Of a stretch of 19,761 bases of DNA, positions 14,427 through 19,761 are shown piece by piece; the stretch's first letter is position 1, and each line of letters opens with the position of its first letter. The stretch comes from a bacterium (GTDB lineage Bacteria > UBP13 > UBA5359): the NCBI GenBank assembly GCA_028685295.1, contig JAQUEL010000034.1:1-19761 (forward strand), read 5' to 3'. A model generated the notes under the pieces. That model was not told the DNA's origin and searched no databases. It saw only the letters and a list, made by a program, of their open reading frames with translations. The translations under genes and the position numbers were made by a program.

Positions 14427-16033
14427 TTCGATAGTTCTCCTCTTCTCAATATTCCGGCAAAATTGCCTCCCAGCATCTGCTTCTTTTCTGTGGCGGAGAG
14501 CCGGGTGTAAACGCACCAGCCCAGTTGCGGCCGAGGGTCCCGCATAGGTGCATCGCTGCCGAACAGTAATCTGCCGGCGCCTATGGCGCTGCAAAGCCAT
14601 TCTATCAGGCCGTTGGGAATGCCTGTATAGGTCAGTTCGGCCATAACGTTGGGATAAGTCCGGATTATCGCCGCTGCCTCCCTGGCAAAGACCCATGACT
14701 GCCCAGTATGGGCGATGATAAAGATAGCCTCAGGATAGCGCTCTGCCAGCTCTTTCACTGCCTGGAGGCCGCCGGCAGCGGGGGCCACATGGAGCAGGGC
14801 ATAGAGCCCATGCTGGTTGCAGAAATCCCAATAGGGCTTATACCGGGGATCGGCATAGGACAAATTATTGGTATAATACGGCTTCAGGCCGCGAAAGCCT
14901 CTTCTCTGATGCAGATGGCGGCAAGTTTCTTCTATCTCTGCCGCTGTTTGATGGGTGGGATCGCAACACGACACGCCGATTATTTCTTTCGGGTATCTTT
15001 GAACAAGCTCTTCAATCAACTTGTTCCCGTCCACCACATCCATGCTCACGGTTCCGTTCCATGACATCATGGCGACAGCCGTCACTCCCATACGGCGATT
15101 AAGCTCCAGCATATGCTCAGCATCTCCACCCGGCATGGGATAGGCTGCACCGGCGCCGTTCAGTCCGTCGTGGAGAACGTGGCTGTGCGCATCCAGCACA
15201 GTTACGGATAAAGGCCTGCCGCTGCGGGCACACTGAATGGTTTCATCCGCATCTTCGCTAAGTCGGGGTACACTTGACGGCCCCTGACCAAGCAGGCTTT
15301 TCAGGTTGCCGCCGGCAAAGGCGGATATCTCTTTCTCCTGCAGCAGAGTCCAGTCCACATAACCCCGGGCTGCTCCGGCAGAGCGCTTCAGCAGGCCGGA
15401 GCCGAACAACAGCCGCTTTATGCCGTATCTTTGACTGAACCATTCCAAAGCTCTGTTGCCCTGGAAATTATGCAGCTCCATATGCGCATTGGAGCAGGCA
15501 TCCATAATGGCCGTCATCAGCCGCCATTGCGACCAGTGGGATTCGGCGATAAGAACCGGACAGCGGTTGAATATGCGACAAAAGTCCACTGCCGACTGAT
15601 AATTAGTGCCCAGGTCTGTTAAAGTTACCGCTATCAGGCAGCGGTGATTAGTCAATTCCTCTGCCAGCGGTCTGAGCACATCTGCATGGATGGGATAGGC
15701 GTTTCTGGCCGGCTGAAGATGGACGGCACGGATATCTTCCTGCCGCATCTGCTCAGCAAGGCTTTGCAAATCGGGAAAATCGCCGCTCTGGTGCGGCAGG
15801 ACGGCCCAGCATGGGTACAGACGGTCGCGGTACGGTGCTATCTCTTTGACCAGCCTGCGGTTGCAGTACATGGCGTCATAGTATGCACTCTGTTCATGCC
15901 GGACCAAAGCCCCGGCCAAACCGTAAAAATCCATATCCTCCAGCAGGTGGTCCAACCGCCAGCGCTCTGCTTCATCTTTACCGGGATGGGGCCCGTAGGA
16001 AGCCCAGCAATCGAATATCAATGGATCGGGCAT
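14408..16033 (-). CDS. Tandem amidohydrolase-2 protein with a degenerate N-terminal half
   Basis: A 541-residue protein made of two amidohydrolase-2-like (PF04909) barrels in a row. The start at 16033 (MPDPLIFDCWASYGP) follows AAGGAGG at ideal spacing; the upstream in-frame ATGs lack a site. The second half (about 275-535) has the metal motif DAHSH (281-285), HVAP (His415), IIAHTG (His442) and LLFGSDAP (Asp494), so it looks active. The first half repeats the layout but has DCWAS where DxHxH should be, LIAESHWS where IIAHTG is, and LLFGSGLL where LLFGSDAP is: the metal ligands are gone. Family members hydrolyse lactones or decarboxylate acids (for example dicarboxylic-lactone hydrolase). Here a sugar lactone hydrolase or decarboxylase is a fair guess. 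It lies 61 bp after the aminotransferase gene and overlaps the epimerase-like gene. Confidence 0.85.
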   Translation of the reverse strand: MPDPLIFDCWASYGPHPGKDEAERWRLDHLLEDMDFYGLAGALVRHEQSAYYDAMYCNRRLVKEIAPYRDRLYPCWAVLPHQSGDFPDLQSLAEQMRQEDIRAVHLQPARNAYPIHADVLRPLAEELTNHRCLIAVTLTDLGTNYQSAVDFCRIFNRCPVLIAESHWSQWRLMTAIMDACSNAHMELHNFQGNRALEWFSQRYGIKRLLFGSGLLKRSAGAARGYVDWTLLQEKEISAFAGGNLKSLLGQGPSSVPRLSEDADETIQCARSGRPLSVTVLDAHSHVLHDGLNGAGAAYPMPGGDAEHMLELNRRMGVTAVAMMSWNGTVSMDVVDGNKLIEELVQRYPKEIIGVSCCDPTHQTAAEIEETCRHLHQRRGFRGLKPYYTNNLSYADPRYKPYWDFCNQHGLYALLHVAPAAGGLQAVKELAERYPEAIFIIAHTGQSWVFAREAAAIIRTYPNVMAELTYTGIPNGLIEWLCSAIGAGRLLFGSDAPMRDPRPQLGWCVYTRLSATEKKQMLGGNFAGILRRGELSKCPLPI

Positions 16034-16094
16034 GAATAATTCCTCCTTTGCCACATGTTCTGCCATTATCAAGTCGGTTCCAGGCAGTATAAGC

Positions 16095-17333
16095 CTACGC
16101 TTTGCCCATGAACCAGCGGGTGACGCGGCAAATCGCTTCTGCTGTTTCCTCCAGGTCGATATCGGTGAAAGCTTCGCTGACGGGCAAAACCACTCCTGTT
16201 TCCAGCACTTTTTCCGCTATCGGGCATAGCCCGGTATGATAGTCATATTTTTCATAGGGATGCCCGCTACGCTCAAAGGCGCTATGCCTGGTGAAGACAA
16301 GATACTCATAGACACAGCGCCCTATATAATGCGCAGTGGCTCCTAGACCCTCGGCTTTAAGAGCTGCGGCATACTCATCGGCATTGCACCCCAGCTTCTC
16401 GGGCTTGACACGCAGCATGTAAAACCACCAGGTAGGGTCGCAACCGGAAGTAGGTTGGGGGAGTGTTATCCCTTCCAGGTCGTGCAGCCTGCTGCTCAGC
16501 TCCGTGCCCCACCAGCGGCGTCGCTCTACTATCCCGGCAAGTTTATCCAACTGGGCCAACGCTATGGCTGCCTGAAGCTCGGACATACGATAGTTATTAG
16601 CCAGAAAAGAGGGATCACGAAAGGCGGCGCCGGACTCGCGATCATAGCACTTATCCGTGGCTAGTCTCAAACGCCTGGCTATATCCTTGTCACCAGCAAC
16701 AGTTACCCCACCTTCACCGCATGAAATATGTTTGGACTCATTCATGCTGAAACATCCGATGTTACCGATAGCTCCAACGGAACGTCCTTTGTAAGTGCAT
16801 CCCCAGGCTTGGGCACAATCCTCAATCAGGAACAGGTTATGGCGAAGACATATCGCTTTCAACGCTGCCAAATCGCAAGCATTCCCCCACAAATGAATCG
16901 CCAGCACAGCCCGAGTCCTATCTGTGATACGCTCTTCGACCGACTGTGGCGACAGCGTGTATGAATGCGGACAAATATCCGCAAAGACAGGCACGGCGCC
17001 CTGATATAGAATAGGTATCAGAGATCCCATATCGGTAATGGGGGCTGTGATAATTTCGTCGCCGGGAGAAATTCCCAGCGCAATCATAGCGGCATGAATG
17101 CTTGATGTACCGCTGCTGGCTGCTACAGCGTATTCGGTACCGGTCAATCCGGCAATCCTTCGTTCCAGGTCTTTGACTTTATTGCCGTAAACATAGAACA
17201 ACGTTCCCTTATCGATTACCTCCTTCAGTTGCTTTAACTCTTCTTTCCCGTAGCGGGTCCGTGTGCCGTACGGCACCGTCTTGGTCGGGTTGCCGCCTGC
17301 AATGGCGGGTATATCCTGAACGCTTTTTTTCAT
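16095..17333 (-). CDS. DegT/DnrJ/EryC1/StrS-family PLP aminotransferase
   Basis: A 412-residue sugar aminotransferase-type protein. The ATG at 17333 is chosen because GGAGGT lies six bases upstream; the frame extends further but without a site. Visible family marks are TRYGKEELKQLKEVIDKGTL at the N-terminus, SSGTSSIHAAM (PLP phosphate binding), IITAPITDMGSLIPIL, HLWGNACDLAAL, Asp172 in IEDCAQAWG (pairs with the pyridine nitrogen), and Lys201 in SMNESKHISCGEGG (Schiff base). The C-terminal segment with ETGVVLPVSEAFTDID is also usual. These enzymes interconvert keto-sugars and amino-sugars, using glutamate or glutamine, mostly in envelope glycan synthesis. Next to an aldolase, a lactonase-like protein and hydrolases, a catabolic direction, removing the amino group of an amino sugar, is an alternative. 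It is the first gene of the five-gene cluster, 158 bp after the araC-type gene, in a leader where I see no convincing promoter. Confidence 0.9.
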   Translation of the reverse strand: MKKSVQDIPAIAGGNPTKTVPYGTRTRYGKEELKQLKEVIDKGTLFYVYGNKVKDLERRIAGLTGTEYAVAASSGTSSIHAAMIALGISPGDEIITAPITDMGSLIPILYQGAVPVFADICPHSYTLSPQSVEERITDRTRAVLAIHLWGNACDLAALKAICLRHNLFLIEDCAQAWGCTYKGRSVGAIGNIGCFSMNESKHISCGEGGVTVAGDKDIARRLRLATDKCYDRESGAAFRDPSFLANNYRMSELQAAIALAQLDKLAGIVERRRWWGTELSSRLHDLEGITLPQPTSGCDPTWWFYMLRVKPEKLGCNADEYAAALKAEGLGATAHYIGRCVYEYLVFTRHSAFERSGHPYEKYDYHTGLCPIAEKVLETGVVLPVSEAFTDIDLEETAEAICRVTRWFMGKA

Positions 17334-17491
17334 CTCCATACCTCCATCTGGATTGTTGGTTTCCGGCAGACTAAACAAGAAGAGACCTCTTTGTTCTTCT
17401 ATCAGCGAGAAAAACCACATCCTGCTATTGCCTGCAATTATCTTAACTTTATTATTATGTGATTAAAATAGATAAATTTAAGATCGATGGA

Positions 17492-18409
17492 TTATTTTGA
17501 TATCTTCTTCAACGCATTTCTGTAATGCAGCGGAGAGAGCCCTTCCAGCTTTTTGAAAATACGGCTGAAATAGTAAGTATCCTCAAAACCGACTCTTTCA
17601 GCAACATCATTTATACGAAGCTTAGAATCATTAAGCAGCTCTTTTGCCTTCTCGACCCGGATACTATTTATGTAACTTACTACGCTGGTGCCGGTTATTC
17701 TTTTAAATAGAGAGGATAGATACGATGGGCTCAGAGAAACGAAAGCCGCCAGATCATCAAGAGCGATACGTTCGACATATCTCTCCTCGACATATTTCAT
17801 GATATCTTTGACAACCATCTTGGACCATCTGTCCCGTTCCTCAGTCAGCGACTTCACATTACGCAGCAAGACTATGAAAAATTGAGCCATCAGCTTGCCC
17901 ACGGCCTGCTTATACAGATGCTCTTTACTCTGCAATTCCTCCGTTACTCTTTCCAGTAGATACTTTGCCTCACTGCTTCCGGATAAATCAAGGCCGAAGA
18001 GAACGACCGGCCCTTTGTTCGGCAAGAATTCCGACATATGGATACGGCAGTAAAGTACATCTATGGAAGCCCACAGCATCTGAAACGGTGTGCCTTTGAT
18101 AGAGCGCACTTCATGGAGTTGATGCGGCTGCAAAATAATCATACTCTTCTCCGCAACATAGATCCTCCTGCCCTCGATATTGATGTAGCATTTTCCTTTC
18201 GGCACGTAATAAAAACAGAAGTGGCTATGATAATGGGGCGTATATCTTATCCTTTCTTTGTGGTCCATATACATATCCGCTTTATTATGTGCTGCACTGC
18301 TCTGCCCGCACAATGCCATAAGCGGATATGCAGAAGGTGCTTCAACGATATGAAGCATCTCTTTGAAGATATTTATAAAAAATCGTTTCTTTGCGTTAAA
18401 ACTCTTCAT
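17492..18409 (-). CDS. AraC-family transcriptional regulator with N-terminal cupin sensor
   Basis: A 305-residue regulator. The N-terminal half holds a cupin-type sensor (HYHSHFCFYYVPKGKCYINI at 59-78, MIILQPHQLHEV at 90-101), which in AraC proteins binds sugars. The C-terminal 100 residues hold the double helix-turn-helix: IALDDLAAFVSLSPSYLSSL with FKRITGTS (215-242), and INDVAERVGFEDTYYFSRIF with KKLEGLSPLHYR (266-297). The ATG at 18409 has no Shine-Dalgarno site, but an extended -10 sits six bases upstream, so the transcript probably starts at the ATG. The gene is upstream of and codirectional with the aminotransferase operon, its probable target. It follows mnmA by only 27 bp, but its own promoter makes it separate from it. 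Confidence 0.9.
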   Translation of the reverse strand: MKSFNAKKRFFINIFKEMLHIVEAPSAYPLMALCGQSSAAHNKADMYMDHKERIRYTPHYHSHFCFYYVPKGKCYINIEGRRIYVAEKSMIILQPHQLHEVRSIKGTPFQMLWASIDVLYCRIHMSEFLPNKGPVVLFGLDLSGSSEAKYLLERVTEELQSKEHLYKQAVGKLMAQFFIVLLRNVKSLTEERDRWSKMVVKDIMKYVEERYVERIALDDLAAFVSLSPSYLSSLFKRITGTSVVSYINSIRVEKAKELLNDSKLRINDVAERVGFEDTYYFSRIFKKLEGLSPLHYRNALKKISK

Positions 18410-18415
18410 TTCTAA

Positions 18416-18424
18416 AGTATACCA
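18416..18424 (-). promoter_or_regulatory. Extended -10 promoter of the AraC regulator, probably leaderless
   Basis: The minus strand reads TGGTATACT (18424-18416), a TGn extended -10 with TATACT, then TTAGAA and the ATG at 18409. Initiation seven bases after the -10 falls on the A of the ATG. No good -35 is present, as is usual with an extended -10. It lies in the short gap after mnmA. Confidence 0.45.
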
Positions 18425-18436
18425 GATATTTACATT

Positions 18437-19534
18437 TTAAAAGGATTTTACGATAATGCCTCCGCCCAGCACCGTATCGCCATGGTAAAAGACGGCCGAC
18501 TGGCCTGGAGTAACGGCACGCTGCGGCTCTGCAAAGGTTATTGCTACCTGCCTGCCTTCTGAGGGTTCTATCACTGCCGGGGCCGCCTGCATACGATAGC
18601 GCAGAGCCACCTCTGCCTCACGGCGGTTTTCCAGATCGGACAACGCCACCCAATTGATCTCCGTTACCGTCAGGCAATGGCGAAAAAGCTCCTCCTCCGG
18701 GCCTATTACCACGCGGTTGTTCCCCGCGTCTATATCCACTACATAGAGCGGGCGGTCTGAGGCAATGCCCAGACCTCTTCTCTGGCCTACGGTATAACGG
18801 ATAATGCCCTGGTGCCGCCCCAACACTCTTCCTGCCGTATCTACGATATCTCCCGGCATGACTGCAGCAGGATCCCTTTGAGCAACGAAGGCAGCATAAT
18901 CGTTATCCGGTATAAAGCAGATCTCCTGGCTTTCGGCTTTGGTGGCTACAGGTAAACCGTAATAAGCGGCCAGTTCCCGCGTCCTCTCCTTGGTCAGACC
19001 GCCCAGCGGCATCAAAGTCCGGGCGATCTGCTTCTGGGTCATGGCGTAGAGAAAGTAGGACTGATCCTTGCGTTCGTCCAGGCCGCGCCTGATAATATAT
19101 CTGGCGCGAGTCCGGTCAAACTCCAGGCGAGCATAATGACCGGTAGCCAAATAATCGGCATCTATCTCTTCTACTCGGCGCAACAGAGCCTCAAATTTGA
19201 TCTTCTGATTGCACCTGATGCAAGGATTAGGAGTGCGCCCGTGTACGTATTCACAGCAGAAATTATCGATAACCTCGGCCTCGAATATATCTCGGAGGTT
19301 GAGCAGATAGTGTGAAATACCCAGGTGTGCCGCTACCCGGCGGGCATCCTCCACGGCCGACAGAGAGCAGCAAGCGGCCGTATCGCCGGGACGCTCGTAT
19401 TCTTCAGCTCTGGGCCAGAGCTGCATAGTGATGCCGACGACCTCATAACCCTGCTCGAGCAGCAAGGCGGCGGCCACGGAAGAATCCACTCCTCCGCTCA
19501 TGGCTATGGCTACTTTGGGCTTGAGAACGTTCAT
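18437..19534 (-). CDS. mnmA: tRNA-specific 2-thiouridylase MnmA
   Basis: A 365-residue enzyme that adds sulfur to uridine 34 of tRNA-Lys, -Glu and -Gln in the cytoplasm, using ATP and a persulfide relayed from cysteine desulfurase. The PP-loop SGGVDSS (13-19) binds ATP. Cys105 in RTPNPCIRCNQKIKF and Cys206 in ESQEICFIPDN are the catalytic and resolving cysteines. LATGHYARL, KDQSYFLYAM and TVGQRRGLGI are further hallmarks, and the C-terminal beta barrel ends with GGGIIVKSF. Length is normal. The ATG at 19534 is preferred over the GTG at 19546, since GTGGAG precedes it at six bases. Upstream is a leader of about 190 nt. Neighbouring genes do not belong to the same process, which is common for mnmA. 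Confidence 0.97.
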   Translation of the reverse strand: MNVLKPKVAIAMSGGVDSSVAAALLLEQGYEVVGITMQLWPRAEEYERPGDTAACCSLSAVEDARRVAAHLGISHYLLNLRDIFEAEVIDNFCCEYVHGRTPNPCIRCNQKIKFEALLRRVEEIDADYLATGHYARLEFDRTRARYIIRRGLDERKDQSYFLYAMTQKQIARTLMPLGGLTKERTRELAAYYGLPVATKAESQEICFIPDNDYAAFVAQRDPAAVMPGDIVDTAGRVLGRHQGIIRYTVGQRRGLGIASDRPLYVVDIDAGNNRVVIGPEEELFRHCLTVTEINWVALSDLENRREAEVALRYRMQAAPAVIEPSEGRQVAITFAEPQRAVTPGQSAVFYHGDTVLGGGIIVKSF

Positions 19535-19553
19535 TTTGATCTCCACTACCCTT

Positions 19554-19676
19554 TTACCCCTTGGAATAGATCATCGGCTTCCAACGGTTCCTCACGATCA
19601 GTAATGGACGATCCGGCCGCAGGCATTTTCGGCCCAGCGTCCCCTTTTTATCGGAATTGCATCTTATTCTATACAT
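19554..19676 (-). CDS. Possible 40-residue leader ORF upstream of mnmA
   Basis: A frame from ATG 19676 to a TAA at 19556-19554 encodes 40 residues, MYRIRCNSDKKGTLGRKCLR then PDRPLLIVRNRWKPMIYSKG, rich in Arg and Lys. It would end 19 bases before the mnmA start and lies inside the predicted mnmA leader. No Shine-Dalgarno site is visible and the length is near what chance allows, so it may not be translated. No homologue comes to mind. Confidence 0.15.
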   Translation of the reverse strand: MYRIRCNSDKKGTLGRKCLRPDRPLLIVRNRWKPMIYSKG

Positions 19677-19700
19677 GGCCGGGCACAGGCTCGTTCAGCC

Positions 19701-19740
19701 GATCTTATATTTATCGTTTATACCTGATAAATAGCAGATC
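19701..19740. repeat. Large dyad over the mnmA promoter
   Basis: Two 15-bp arms, GATCTTATATTTATC (19701-19715) and GATAAATAGCAGATC (19726-19740), are inverted repeats matching at 13 of 15 positions, with a 10-bp spacer. The core TATTTATC/GATAAATA is perfect. The dyad covers the -10 and spacer of the predicted promoter, so an operator is the simplest reading. It is not followed by a T run on either side, so it is not an ordinary terminator. Confidence 0.5.
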
Positions 19741-19756
19741 GGAGGATTAAAGTCAA
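19728..19756 (-). promoter_or_regulatory. Predicted promoter of mnmA
   Basis: On the minus strand TTGACT (19756-19751) and TATTTA (19733-19728) are separated by 17 bp. Transcription would start near 19721, giving a leader of about 190 nt before mnmA. The -10 lies in the right arm of the dyad. Confidence 0.45.
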
Positions 19757-19761
19757 TATTT

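Noticed and set aside
14110-14547. 145-codon plus-strand frame across the epimerase-amidohydrolase junction
   Set aside because: Both antisense genes are strongly supported; serine-rich composition is typical of a shadow frame.
14427-14696. N-terminal extension of the epimerase-like frame by 90 codons
   Set aside because: It lies wholly within the amidohydrolase gene in another frame and shows low-quality, arginine-rich shadow sequence.

Overview
The window comes from a bacterial genome of middling GC whose lineage I cannot name with certainty. All genes I can support lie on the minus strand, so transcription runs from the right end to the left. The prepilin-type protein at 9177-9863, with its [19 protein letters not shown] leader and H-Xn-DG ending, is of a kind abundant in Armatimonadota, Planctomycetota, Lentisphaerota and Verrucomicrobiota. 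Together with several poorly characterised sugar-metabolism families this suggests one of those groups, Armatimonadota being my first guess.

Right end (19761 to 17492): a tRNA 2-thiolation gene (mnmA) behind a promoter that overlaps a large dyad, followed by an AraC-type sugar-responsive regulator whose promoter lies at the mnmA 3' end and appears to give a leaderless mRNA.

Centre-right (17333 to 10308): a tight five-gene cluster encoding a DegT-type PLP aminotransferase, a double amidohydrolase-2 protein, an NAD-dependent epimerase-like protein, a DapA/aldolase-superfamily protein and a 625-residue cytoplasmic protein of unrecognised family. Gaps are short or the genes overlap, and most have strong Shine-Dalgarno sites. 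I read it as a catabolic operon for an unidentified amino- or acidic sugar, probably controlled by the AraC protein next door. The pathway itself is not one I recognise.

9864-10307 holds no intact gene. It has a degenerate transposase-like C-terminal fragment with an internal stop and an IS-end-like sequence, directly abutting the last gene of the sugar operon, then the promoter region of the next operon.

Centre-left (9863 to 3249): a three-gene operon of a pseudopilin-like protein and two large secreted, paralogous TIM-barrel glycoside-hydrolase-like proteins. One has a CBM9-like domain at the N-terminus, the other a laminin-G-like domain inserted before the barrel.

Left end (3122 to 1): a GntR-LacI hybrid regulator translationally coupled (ATGA) to an FAD-dependent oxidoreductase with a discoidin-like C-terminal domain, then the start of a second GntR-type regulator cut by the window edge. 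Taken together the window looks like a carbohydrate-utilisation region: secreted hydrolases, cytoplasmic conversion enzymes and three sugar-type regulators. No rRNA, tRNA, CRISPR array, phage gene or convincing intrinsic terminator was seen.
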